Positions 17,798-30,948 of a DNA stretch of 64,000 nt are shown here, piece by piece; positions within the stretch are counted from its first letter, which is position 1, and every line of letters starts with the position of its first letter. Both the position numbers and the translations under genes were made by a program. The stretch covers positions 375,434-439,433 of the forward strand of contig NZ_JADIVZ010000003.1 of the NCBI RefSeq assembly GCF_015319165.1. Direction: 5' to 3'. Below the pieces are notes generated by a model. That model made no database searches. It saw only the letters and a program-made list of their open reading frames with translations, and was not told where the DNA came from. The stretch comes from Nocardioides acrostichi (GTDB lineage: Bacteria; Actinomycetota; Actinomycetes; Propionibacteriales; Nocardioidaceae).

Positions 17798-18581
17798 TCA
17801 GGCCGCCTCGCGGCGTCTGCTGCTCCGCGGCAGGGCGCCGCTCCAGCCGCCCTGCCGCAGCATCATCGCCACGGCGCTGGCCGTGGCACACGGTTCCCTC
17901 ATCATCCGCGCGTAACCCAGGCGCTCCGTGCGGGCCGAGCGGTGGACGGCGATCGCGAGGTCGCGCCGGAGGTCGCGGACGCGGGCCGCGACGCCCTGGC
18001 GGAAAAGTCTCCCGTCGAGCTCGACGATCGGGCCGTAGCCCTCGTACAGCGCATCGCGCGTGGGATCGTCGGCGCACGGCCCCGGCCAGGCGTTCGGAGC
18101 GGGTCTGGCCCGTGCCGCATGCCGTGGCCAGCACGGCGAAGGCGGCCGCGCCGTCGACGGCGGAGTCCGCGAGATCCACCAGCGCATCCTCCACACGCAC
18201 TCGCAACGGCCGCGCTGAGGGATGGGGCCGCGCGGTGAGGTGCGCGACCCGCCGGATGTGCACGCCAGGCAGGCGCCGCACCGTACGCCGGGCATCGATC
18301 GCGATCTCGACCCTTCCCTCCGGGGGTCGGGCAGGGCCGACCGGCCGCCGAGGGCGCCGTCGACGGCGAGCGTGGCCGCCCAGGCCCGCTGGCGCCAGGG
18401 GAAGAGGACCGGTGTGGTCGACGAACACCCCGTCGTGCACACGGGCCAGCGCGCGACGCCGCAGCAGACGCCCGAGGTCGTGGGCGGCGACTCCCATCGC
18501 GCGCAGCTGTCGCCGGGTGACCACGCCGTCCCGGTCGGCTGCGAGGAGGCCCAGCGCGGCGAGGGGCGGCGGGTTCGGCAT
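17798..18581 (-). pseudogene. Decayed AbiEi-antitoxin/DUF559 protein gene
   Basis: Reading needs at least three frame switches. N-terminal frame: an AbiEi-type winged helix, LLAADRDGVVTRRQLRAMG. Next frame: WRQRAWAATLAVDGALGGRS. Back to the first: EIAIDARRTVRRLPGVH and later DALVDLADSAVDGAAAFAVL. Then the second again: YEGYGPIVELDGRLFRQG to the stop at 17798, the Vsr-like DUF559 domain. The linker between the AbiEi/middle part and DUF559 part is much shorter than in intact relatives, indicating a deletion. A second broken member is at 40600-41060. Confidence 0.75.
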
Positions 18582-18703
18582 GCCGTCACGGTGCCCGATG
18601 GTGGTCCTGGGACGCACCCGGTGGATCCCGTGCCTGCGTACGAACCCGGACCCACGTGGATCTGACGCACTGGGTACGACAGATCCACGCCCGATGGTGA
18701 GCC

Positions 18704-19471
18704 TCAGCCCCGGCCGGACTCGGTGTAGGCCGAGCCGCCGGAGTCGACGGCCGCCAGGGCCGCGCGGATGCGGCGAGCGGTGAAGTCGGCGCAGCGTTCG
18801 TCGACCTGCTCGAGGGTGCAGAACTGCGCCGAGCGGATCTCACGGGCCTGCTTGACCACCCCGTCGAGCAGGGACGCCGGGTGCTCGCCGCCGTCGAAGA
18901 CCAGGCAGAGGGCGTCGTCCCAGCCACCCCAGGGCGGCAGCCAGTCGGTGAGCAGCAGTCGCTCCGCGGGGAGCTCGAGCGCCAGTTCCTCGGCGACCTC
19001 GCGCACCACCGCGGTCTGCGGTGACTCGCCGACCTCGACGACCCCGCCGGGCAGATCCCAGTCGGTCTTGTAGGTGAGCTGGCACAGCAGCACGCGCGGC
19101 TGGTCACCCCCGGTACGGCGCACCAGCAGCTGGGAGATGGCCCGCTTGCGCGGCAGGAAGGAGTTGAGCAGGGCCCGGAATGCCCCGGGCTCGTCGACGG
19201 GACGGTCGGAGGCCAGCCGTGCGTAGACGATGCGGTCCTCCGGCTCGCCGCTGACGCTGACCCCGCGCATGACGCCCTCGCGCTGCATGCCCGCCCAGGT
19301 GGCGGTGCGCTGGCCGTCGGCGTCGTGGGGGTCGACGTGAGCCTCGACCCGGTGGTGGTCGACCAGGGCGCGGGCGACCTCGCGGCGCACGTTGTCGATC
19401 GGCTCGCCGGGCCGCCAGGCGATGCGGGCCACTCCGTCGTCCACGGTGCGGGCGGCGGCCTGGTCAGTCAC
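18704..19471 (-). CDS. GNAT-like/NUDIX fusion hydrolase
   Basis: 255 residues. Residues 1-70 look like the second half of a GNAT acetyltransferase (REVARALVDHHRVEAHVDP, then WAGMQREGVMRG). Residues 110-250 are a NUDIX domain with a complete box, G142 through L165 (GGVVEVGESPQTAVVREVAEE). Substrate unknown. It follows glgB by 15 nt, so it may be in the glgE operon, but a TAGGGT box 6 nt before its GTG start suggests an additional leaderless promoter. Confidence 0.8.
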   Translation of the reverse strand: MTDQAAARTVDDGVARIAWRPGEPIDNVRREVARALVDHHRVEAHVDPHDADGQRTATWAGMQREGVMRGVSVSGEPEDRIVYARLASDRPVDEPGAFRALLNSFLPRKRAISQLLVRRTGGDQPRVLLCQLTYKTDWDLPGGVVEVGESPQTAVVREVAEELALELPAERLLLTDWLPPWGGWDDALCLVFDGGEHPASLLDGVVKQAREIRSAQFCTLEQVDERCADFTARRIRAALAAVDSGGSAYTESGRG

Positions 19472-19486
19472 GGCTCCACCCTAGGT

Positions 19487-21687
<2,201 letters not shown>

Positions 21688-21691
<4 letters not shown>

Positions 21692-23132
21692 GGTGCTCCG
21701 ATCTCCGCGACGGCTTGGAGCGGGATGTCGACCCAGGTCGGACGGTTGCGGGTCTCGTAGACGGTCTCGTACACGGCCTTGTCGGCGACGTAGGCGTCGA
21801 GCAGCACCTTGTCGGTCTCGCTCATGGCGCCGTCGCTGTAGGCGACCAGGAAGTGGTTCTTGGCGCGGTTGGCCCACTCCTGCGCCTGGTGGGCGCGCAC
21901 CTCGGACCCCTCAGGGTCATCGGCCCAGCTGCGCTCGACGACCCGGCTGGCGTAGTCGAAGGAGCGCAGCATGCCGGCGACGTCGCGCCAGGGGGAGTCG
22001 GGCAGCACCCGGTCGGCCAGTGGTCTGGCGGGCTCGCCCTCGAAGTCCACGATCTTCCAGCCCAGCGAGGTGCGCAGTGTCTGGCCGAGGTGCAGGTCGC
22101 CGTGCACGCGCTGCACGGGCAGCTCACCCAGCGCCGCGACGCGACCGAAGAGGGCGGTCAGCCCGGCCTCGTACGGCGCCAGATCGGACGCCGCCGCGAC
22201 CGCGGGCGTCAGGCGGGCCGCCATGAGACCGGCGAGCTCGCGACTCGGCGTCGTACCGGTGCCGACGTGCTCGGCCAGCAGCGCGTGGATGCCGCGCAGT
22301 GTCAGCCCCAGACGCGTCGCCTCGCCGGCGAAGTCGCCGCCGGACTGCGCGGCGTGCGTCTCGGGGTCGGAGAAGAGCGTGCGCACGCTGGCCAGGGCCA
22401 GCTCCCAGCCGTCCGAGGCGGTGCGCAGGAACTGCTGGAGCATCGCGAGATCCCAGACCTCGCCCCCACCTTCGGCTTCGGAGTCGACCCATTCGACCCA
22501 CCCGTACAGCGACGCGACGTCGTCGGAGTTCGCACGGGTCAGCACGTCGTGGATCGCGATGTCGGGGTTGGCACCGGGTGTCACCTTGCGGAACACCTTC
22601 ATCAGGGCGTCCTCGCCGTAGGCGACCGAGGAGTTCGACTGCTCTCCCGAGAACAGCGTTGCGCGGGCCTGGAGGTCGAGGTCGTGCCCGGGCAGCCGGT
22701 GGAAGGTCAGGCCGCTGTCGGCGTCGACCAGGACGCCCTCGGGCGCCGTGGCGGCCGCGTGCAGCGTGCGCTGCCAGCAGGCCATGGCCTCCCGGTCGTG
22801 CAGTGCGTCGTAGGCGTGCACCCAGCCGAGCTCGGGCTCCTCCCACCAGCCGAGGAACGCGTGGTCGAGCCGGGTTTGCGCCTGCGCGTAGCAGGCCAGC
22901 GGCACCTGGTAGTGCTCGACGCGGTCGGCGGCGTCGCCGGGCACGTCGGAATAGGTGACCTCGACCAGTTGGAGCAGCACCGTCGGGCCGCCCTCGACCG
23001 TACCGGGCACCGCGCCGATGCGGCGCACGGCGCTGACCGCGAACGGTCGGCCCTTGCCGCCGAACCAGCGCGTGCGGCCGAGGTAGTCGACCAGGGTCTG
23101 CGGGTCGATGGGCGGGATGGCGGGGGGCGTGG

Positions 23133-23136
<4 letters not shown>
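21688..23136 (-). CDS. pep2: Maltokinase
   Basis: 482 residues. ATP-dependent kinase that turns maltose into maltose-1-phosphate for GlgE. N-terminal landmark [13 protein letters not shown] (about 17), and the aminoglycoside-phosphotransferase-like catalytic core VHGDLHLGQ (about 335) and [12 protein letters not shown] (about 355). The GTG start overlaps the treS stop (GTGA). Unlike many actinobacteria where treS and pep2 are fused, here they are separate but coupled. Confidence 0.95.
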
Positions 23137-24901
<1,765 letters not shown>

Positions 24902-24905
<4 letters not shown>

Positions 24906-26890
24906 CGGGGGCTCCTCACGGTCAGCACGTGCGCCGGCTCGTGGTAGGGGTCCAGGCGCACGTAGTCGTGCGCGCCCCAGCTCCACTCCTGCCCCGTGAT
25001 CTCGTCGTGCACGACGAACCCGTCGCCCCAACCGAGGCCGAGTGCGGGCAGGTCGAGGTGCACCGTGGTCTCGCGGGTGGCGTGCGGGTCCAGGTTGATC
25101 ACCACGATCACGGTGTCGGACGACGGGTCGCCCGGGACGGCCTGCTTGGAGAAGACCAGCACGTTCTCGTCGTCGCTGGAGTGCACGTGCAGGGTGCGCA
25201 GCAACTGCAGCGACCGGTGTTCGCGGCGGATTTCGTTGAGCCGCGTGAGGTACGGCGCCAGCGTGCGGCCCTCGGCCGCTGCGCCCTCCCAGTCGCGCAC
25301 GCGCACCTGGTACTTCTCCGAGTCCAGGTACTCCTCGCTGCCGGGGCGCACCGCGACGTGCTCGAACAGTTCGTAGCCGGAGTACACGCCCCACGTGGGG
25401 GAGCCGGTGGCAGCGAGCACGGCACGGATCTTGAACATCGCCGGACCGCCGTACTGCAGGCTCGCATGCAGGATGTCGGGGGTGTTGACGAAGAAGTTCG
25501 GACGCATCAGGTGCGCGGTCTCGGCGGTCAGCTCGCGCAGGTAGTCCTCGATCTCCCACTTCGCCGTGCGCCAGGTGAAGTAGGTGTAGCTCTGCTGGAA
25601 GCCCACGGCGCCCAGGCCGTGCATCATGGCGGGCTTGGTGAACGCCTCGGCCAGGAACAGCACGTCGGGGTCGGTGCGGCGGATCTCGGCCAGCAGCCAC
25701 TCCCAGAACGCCACCGGCTTGGTGTGGGGGTTGTCGACGCGGAAGATGCGCACGCCCTTGCTCATCCACAGCTTCACGACCCGCAGCACCTCGCGGCAGA
25801 TGCCGGTGGGGTCGTTGTCGAAGTTGATCGGGTAGATGTCCTGGTACTTCTTCGGTGGGTTCTCGGCGTAGGCGATGGTGCCGTCGGCGCGGGTGGTGAA
25901 GAACGCCGGATTCGTCGTGACCCAAGGGTGGTCCGGCGCCGCCTGCAGCGCGAGATCGAGCGCGACCTCCAGGCCCAGGTCGGCGGCGTGCGCGACGAAC
26001 GCCTCGAAGTCGGCCATGGTGCCCAGGTCAGGGTGGATCGCGTCGTGCCCGCCGTCCTTGCTGCCGATCGCCCACGGGCTGCCGGGGTCGAGCGGGCCGG
26101 GGTCGAGCGTGTTGTTGGGGCCCTTGCGATTGACCTCGCCGATCGGGTGGATCGGCGGCAGGTACACGACGTCGAAGCCCATCGCCTTCGCCCGGTCGAG
26201 GCCGGCCACCGCCGTGCCGAACGTGCCCGAGACGACCTCGCCGGTGAGCGGATCCTTCGTGGCGCCCTCCGAGCGTGGGAAGAACTCGTACCAGGAGCCG
26301 TACAGCGCGCGCTCCCGGTCGGCGAAGAGGCGATAGGGGCCTTCGATCGTGACCAGCTCGCGCAGCGGGTGCTCGAGCAGGACGCCGCGCAGGTCGTCGT
26401 CGAGCAGGGCGGCGAGGCGGGCGGCGGGCGGTCGGGCGTCGTCCGCGGCGGCGGCGAGGCCGGCCTCGAGGGTCGCGCGCTCCGCCCTCAGGGTGGGGTC
26501 GAGATCGGCGAGCACCCGCTCGAGCAGCATCCGGGCTTCGGTGAACATCAGGTCGACGTCGACGCCGGCCTCGATCTTCAGCGGCGCGTCGTGCTGCCAG
26601 GTGGCGATGGGGTCCGACCAGGCCTGCACCTCGAAGGTCCAGGCGCCCTCGGCGTCGGGGGTGACCCAGGCGCGGTAGTCGTTGGGCTCCTCGGTGTGCA
26701 GCGCCATGCGCACGGGGGCGCGGCGCACCCCGTCGGGCCCGGTCAGCACCACCTCGGCCGCCAACTGGTCGTGACCCTCGCGGAACACCGTGGCGGTGAC
26801 CGGCAAGGGCTCGCCGATGGTGGCCTTGGCCGGCTGGCGACCGAGGTCGACCAGCGGCATCACGTTCATGACGGGGATGCGTCCGACCAT
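24902..26890 (-). CDS. glgE: Alpha-1,4-glucan:maltose-1-phosphate maltosyltransferase
   Basis: 662 residues, GH13_3. Transfers maltosyl units from maltose-1-phosphate to growing alpha-glucan. N-terminal [20 protein letters not shown] is the usual start, so ATG 26890 (GGTGGAG three bases upstream) is preferred to an upstream TTG. Catalytic segments: [13 protein letters not shown] (Asp nucleophile, about 378), FLAEAFTKP (Glu, about 410). First gene of the four-gene operon; the intergenic array at 27001-27275 lies just upstream. Confidence 0.96.
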
Positions 26891-27000
26891 GCTCTCCACC
26901 CAACCGGGCGGGGGATCAGCCTGCAAGTCACCCGAGGGGTGGAACGATCAAATGCCCCCTGACCTGCATTGCCGCGAGGTTAAAACTGCGAGGGCCCGCG

Positions 27001-27275
27001 GCCGTCGTCCATGTAACGCGGTGTTGCGCGGCCGTCGTCCATGTAACGCGGTGTTGCGCGGCCGTCGTCCATGTAACGCGGTGTTGCGCGGCCGTCGTCC
27101 ATGTAACGCGGTGTTGCGCGGTCGTCGTCCATGTAACGCGGTGTTGCGTCACTCGCGCGGTGTTCGGGTGACTGGTCACGCTGTAGAGCACCGCACCAGT
27201 CCGTGCAACACCGCGTTACATGTGCAACACCGCGTTACACGCCGCACCGCGGTACATGTGCAACACCGCGTTACA
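27001..27275. repeat. Mirror-arranged array: 30-bp direct repeats then inverted copies
   Basis: Five exact-period 30-bp units from 27001 to 27150 contain CCATGTAACGCGGTGTTGCG; only the first base of the last unit's GCCGTC differs. Between 27202 and 27275 three good copies and one degenerate copy of GTGCAACACCGCGTTACA run in the opposite orientation, separated by a degraded spacer. The core TGTAAC-N5-GTTGCA is itself a near palindrome. The array lies between the protease terminator and the glgE start, so any promoter of the glgE operon must lie in or beside it. Confidence 0.9.
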
Positions 27276-27280
27276 TGCGC

Positions 27281-27317
27281 CACGGCCCCGCCCGGAACGA
27301 GTCCGGGCGGGGCCGTG
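27281..27317 (-). terminator. Strong terminator hairpin after the M36 protease gene
   Basis: A perfect 16-bp GC-rich stem, left arm 27281-27296 (starting CACGGCCCCGCCC) and right arm 27302-27317, with a 5-nt loop. It begins about 20 nt past the protease stop. No long T-run follows, as is common in high-GC organisms. Confidence 0.8.
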
Positions 27318-27337
27318 GGTGGGTGGTGCGGGTGTGA

Positions 27338-30300
27338 CTACCGGCCGAAGACCTGGAGCTCGGCCGCGTGCACGATGGTGCCCCGGTCGGAGCCGGTCGC
27401 GCAGTCGGTCGGGTTGAGCGGGTCGTTGTCGAGCTCCCCGCCCTTCGGGTCGGCGTAGCCGGCGAAACCGGTGCACTGGTTGTTCAGCACGACCAGTCGG
27501 ACGGCGGCGGCCCGGGTCCGCTTGAAGCGGAAGGACCGCATCGTCTCGTCGGGGGCCACCGGGCGAGGCCGGACCGCCGGGAAGGCGTTCGACTTCGAGG
27601 TGAGCACCCGCTTCCAGGTAGCCGAGGCCGAGCCGCAGTTCGAGCGGCAGACCTCGATCGCGAACTGGCGCAGCGCGGTGAACCGCGAGGCGGAGTCCTG
27701 GTCGGGGTCGGTGTCGCCGTCGACCGGGTTGAGCAGGGCGCTGACCTGCACCCGTCCGATCCGCGGCTTGGCGCCCGAGAGGTCGACGGCCACGAACGGC
27801 TTGGACTCGTCGACGTTGGCCTCGGTCACGCCGGCCCAGTTGGTGTCCTCGGTGCCGTCGATGAGCGAGTCGACGTTGATCGAGCCGTCGGTCGAGCCGA
27901 TCACCTTGGCACCGTTGGCCGCCGCCGCGTAGTTCTTGCGGTTCTTGACTCTGACCGTCTTGGACTGACCGCCCTTGACGGTCATGGTGAACCGCTCGAA
28001 GCCGCCCTTCTTCGACGCGAAGAGCATCTTGTAGGTGCCGGGTGCGAACTGCGCGGTCGGCTTGAGCTTCGACGTCGCGATCGTGTCGGCGATCGGGGTC
28101 ACGCGAGCCTCGTAGTGGCCCACGAACACCTGGCCGGGGTAGCGGGTCTTGAAGGTGACCTTGCCGTTCTTGCCGCGCGGGGTGGCGAAGGACGGCGTCG
28201 GGTTGGTGTCGTCGGCGTTCTTCACCGACGCGCCCTGGCCCATGCCGCGCTGGGCGAAGGCCTTCCACATCACGGCCTGGTCCTTGCCGCCGAAGCGCAT
28301 CCGGTCGGCGGCGATCATGGCGTCACGGGCGTCGAGCATCGACGTCGCACCCTGCTGGAGCAGGAACGAGTCGAACACCAGCTGGACCCAGCGACGGTTG
28401 CCCGGGCACAGCTGCGGCGGGCGTGGCGAGGTGCTGGCACCCGGCTGGGCGCAGCGCAACTGCAGGCGCTTGTCGTTGTAGGGGTACTGACGGTTGTACT
28501 TGCCCACCAGCGCCTGGCGCACCGACCACTGGGTGCCGTTCCAGATCTCGCCGTCGGCGTGCACCTCCGGGCCAGGGGTGTCGAAGCCGTAGTTGGAGTA
28601 GTTCAACGGGTTCTTGTTGAGGGCGTAGTCGCGGATGGCGACCTTCTTGTTGCCGGTGGCGTAGACGCCCACGGCCCAGCGGTTGCCGTCGGTGGGGTAG
28701 CCGTGGCTGAACATGTACTCCGCGGCCACCTGGTCGCTCCACGACTCACCCATCGCACCTCCCTGCTCCGAGGTCAGACCCTCGTCGGGGCCGCCGACCA
28801 TGCGGTTGCTGATGGCGTGGGTGTACTCGTGGCCCACGATGCCCATGTCGAGGGCGCCGTCGGTGCACGGTGCGTAGAACGCGCCGGCGATGGGCTGGAA
28901 GAGGTACTGGTTCGTGATGCCGGGAATGCCGTCTTGCAGCGCGATCTGGTTGGCGTTGTCACGACCCAGCAGCAGCGGTTGGCCACCGGTGAGCGCGCCG
29001 GCCTGCACGTTGCCGACCTCCTGGTCGCCGCCGGCACCCCCACGGCCGTAGTTCTCGGCCTGGAGGTTGTAGTTCTTCTCCGTGAAGCCGAGGAAGTAGG
29101 AGTAGTCGTGCATCCGGTTGTGCGACACGAACAAGTTGCCGACCGAGAAGTCGATGTCGTTGCCGCCGGGCACCAGGTTCGTCGGGTCGCACTTGGAGTT
29201 GTTCCAGGCGTCGGTGAACTCTGCTGTGTACTCGCGGGTGGGCGAGTACGGCGCTTGCGCGAGACCGCCGGGGGTCAGCGGGCTGCCCCAGGCCTCGTGG
29301 GTGTTGGCGTTGTTGCCCACCGTGGTCATGGTCGGCGCCGTGCCGGAGGCCAGGGTGTCCCAGGGGCCGGTGTTCGCGAGGTTCTCGAAGGGTCCGCTCG
29401 GCGTGGTGCAGTCGGGGCCCTTGACCCAGCAGCCGATCTCGTTGTTGGTCGGGACGGCGTCGGAATAGGTCGACTTCAGCGACGGCGCGGCCGGGAAGTA
29501 GTTCCACTGCGGGTCGAAGCCCGAGCTGCCGGTGTCCGGCCCGGCGGAGTCGCTGGTCGAGATCGCGAGGGCGTACTGGCCCACGACCACCGAGGCGGAG
29601 TCGAACGGGCAGACCTGCGCGTTGTAGACGCCGGCCTTGAGCGCGGTCGGCGAGGTGTAGACCGTGGCCTCGGGGCTGGTGAGCAGATCCTGGTTGAACA
29701 GCAGGTTGTTGTCCGGGTCGAAGACCTTGATGGTGATGTCGTCGGCGGGCAGCGCGATGGCCGCAGCGGCGATCGTGCGGGTCAGGTCGTCGGTGAGCTC
29801 GAAGGGGTGCTTCGGGCCGCACGAGTTGGCGGTCACGGACCCGGAGAACACGTTGTTGTACATGTCGTTGTCGACCTGGTTGTGCCGGTAGAGCACCGAC
29901 CCGTCGAGGGCGTCGACCACCACGGTGTGGGCCAGCGAGCTGCCGCCCTGCACGTCGACGACGTTGGCCTCGATGGCCGGACGCACGGCGCCGTCGGCAG
30001 TGACGAACGCGCGCGGACGCGCCTGCTGCTCCTGCGCGATGCCCGGGACGACGAGCCGGGTCCAGCCGTCGCTCTGCTCGCTGCGGATCTTGGAGATGTC
30101 GACGGCGTCGACCTTGCGCCCCACGTTCGCCGCGGCCTTGAGGTAGCCCATGAGCGGCGACATCCGGGTGCCGGCCGCGGGAGCGGCGGTGGTACGGGCG
30201 AGGGAGGAGGAGACGTAGGTGATCTCGCCGTTCGCGACCCCGACCGTCACCAGGCCGCCCACGGCGGGGGTGAGACCGTCGAAGGACTGACGGAAGAGGA

Positions 30301-30799
30301 CGGCGTGTCCGGCTGGCGCCTGGGCCTTGCCGTCGGCGTCGGGGTAGGAGGCGAGCTCCTGGTCGTTGACGAGCTCGAGGGAGTCCATCGCGGAGCCGCT
30401 CAGGCCGAAGACCGCGGCGTTGGCGCGCAGCCAGGCGCGAGCCGCAGTCACCGGCTTGGTGCTGGTCGCCTTCGCGAGCGCACCCGAGCGGGGCAGCAGC
30501 GACGAGGGTGTGCCGTAACCGTTCCAGCGCACGTCGAGGGCCGGCAGCCGGCTCGCCGCCGCGCGTTGCGCCGCGGTGGGCAACACCGACCCGGTGGTGT
30601 CGATGTCGGCGGGGCCGCTGACGGCGTCACCGATGGTCACCAGGTCGTCGGGGTCGATCGCCGGATCGGCCGAGGCCATCGGGCGGGTGGCCGTGTCGGC
30701 CAGGGCGGGGATCTGCGCGAGTCCGGGCGCCAGGGTGGCGGCAGCCAGGGCGAGGATGGCCGTCGTGCGGCGTCCGCGGCGCGTGGATGGGGTTGACAT
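27338..30799 (-). CDS. Secreted M36 (fungalysin) metalloprotease with C-terminal accessory domain
   Basis: 1153 residues. An N-terminal signal peptide (RRGRRTTAILALAAATLAPGLA, cleavage probably near 35) and a long FTP/PepSY-type propeptide are followed by the peptidase domain. Zinc site MGIVGHEYTHAISNRM is near residue 650 and the third ligand in GGAMGESWSDQVAAEY about 40 residues later. The C-terminal 250 residues resemble an F5/8-type/jelly-roll binding module. Extracellular protein degradation is expected. Unrelated to the glycogen genes around it. Confidence 0.9.
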   Translation of the reverse strand: MSTPSTRRGRRTTAILALAAATLAPGLAQIPALADTATRPMASADPAIDPDDLVTIGDAVSGPADIDTTGSVLPTAAQRAAASRLPALDVRWNGYGTPSSLLPRSGALAKATSTKPVTAARAWLRANAAVFGLSGSAMDSLELVNDQELASYPDADGKAQAPAGHAVLFRQSFDGLTPAVGGLVTVGVANGEITYVSSSLARTTAAPAAGTRMSPLMGYLKAAANVGRKVDAVDISKIRSEQSDGWTRLVVPGIAQEQQARPRAFVTADGAVRPAIEANVVDVQGGSSLAHTVVVDALDGSVLYRHNQVDNDMYNNVFSGSVTANSCGPKHPFELTDDLTRTIAAAAIALPADDITIKVFDPDNNLLFNQDLLTSPEATVYTSPTALKAGVYNAQVCPFDSASVVVGQYALAISTSDSAGPDTGSSGFDPQWNYFPAAPSLKSTYSDAVPTNNEIGCWVKGPDCTTPSGPFENLANTGPWDTLASGTAPTMTTVGNNANTHEAWGSPLTPGGLAQAPYSPTREYTAEFTDAWNNSKCDPTNLVPGGNDIDFSVGNLFVSHNRMHDYSYFLGFTEKNYNLQAENYGRGGAGGDQEVGNVQAGALTGGQPLLLGRDNANQIALQDGIPGITNQYLFQPIAGAFYAPCTDGALDMGIVGHEYTHAISNRMVGGPDEGLTSEQGGAMGESWSDQVAAEYMFSHGYPTDGNRWAVGVYATGNKKVAIRDYALNKNPLNYSNYGFDTPGPEVHADGEIWNGTQWSVRQALVGKYNRQYPYNDKRLQLRCAQPGASTSPRPPQLCPGNRRWVQLVFDSFLLQQGATSMLDARDAMIAADRMRFGGKDQAVMWKAFAQRGMGQGASVKNADDTNPTPSFATPRGKNGKVTFKTRYPGQVFVGHYEARVTPIADTIATSKLKPTAQFAPGTYKMLFASKKGGFERFTMTVKGGQSKTVRVKNRKNYAAAANGAKVIGSTDGSINVDSLIDGTEDTNWAGVTEANVDESKPFVAVDLSGAKPRIGRVQVSALLNPVDGDTDPDQDSASRFTALRQFAIEVCRSNCGSASATWKRVLTSKSNAFPAVRPRPVAPDETMRSFRFKRTRAAAVRLVVLNNQCTGFAGYADPKGGELDNDPLNPTDCATGSDRGTIVHAAELQVFGR

Positions 30800-30838
30800 G
30801 GTTCTCCCAACGGCTCGCCCTACCTGAGCGTTATGCCG

Positions 30839-30854
30839 GTTACCTGAAAGTTAC
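30839..30854 (-). promoter_or_regulatory. Paired GTAAC site upstream of the protease
   Basis: Read on the minus strand: GTAAC-N6-GTAAC, about 40-55 nt before the protease start. The extended AAC-N-YTCAGGTA 12-mer also occurs twice, about 21 bp apart. Two half-sites one turn apart suggest an OmpR-family dimer (MtrA-like). Binding is inference. Confidence 0.4.
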
Positions 30855-30912
30855 ATAGGAGAGGACGGCCTGAGGGGCGGTTTCGAGCTCTCGACGGGAT
30901 CGACGCGATCCC

Positions 30913-30942
30913 TTGGATCGTTCCAGAGAGTCGTCGTACCGT
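30913..30942 (+). promoter_or_regulatory. glgP promoter, leaderless
   Basis: -35 TTGGAT (30913-30918), 18-bp spacer, -10 TACCGT (30937-30942), then 6 nt to the GTG at 30949. Transcription would begin at or next to the start codon. Confidence 0.55.
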
Positions 30943-30948
30943 TCTTCC

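Noticed and set aside
27001..27150. CRISPR array
   Set aside because: Repeats are contiguous with an exact 30-bp period and have no variable spacers; no cas genes in the window.
26928..27458. Proteins with 10-residue repeats encoded by the 30-bp array on either strand
   Set aside because: The 30-bp period keeps any frame open; there is no sensible start, ribosome site or conserved context.
27368..30796. 1142-codon plus-strand open frame opposite the M36 protease
   Set aside because: High GC leaves long shadow frames open; the protease strand has signal peptide, zinc site and terminator, the other has only Gly/Val/Arg-rich sequence.
30913..30948. Upstream extension of glgP to a TTG at 30913
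   Set aside because: It would place the start inside the -35 hexamer of a good promoter; the GTG at 30949 matches the family N-terminus.
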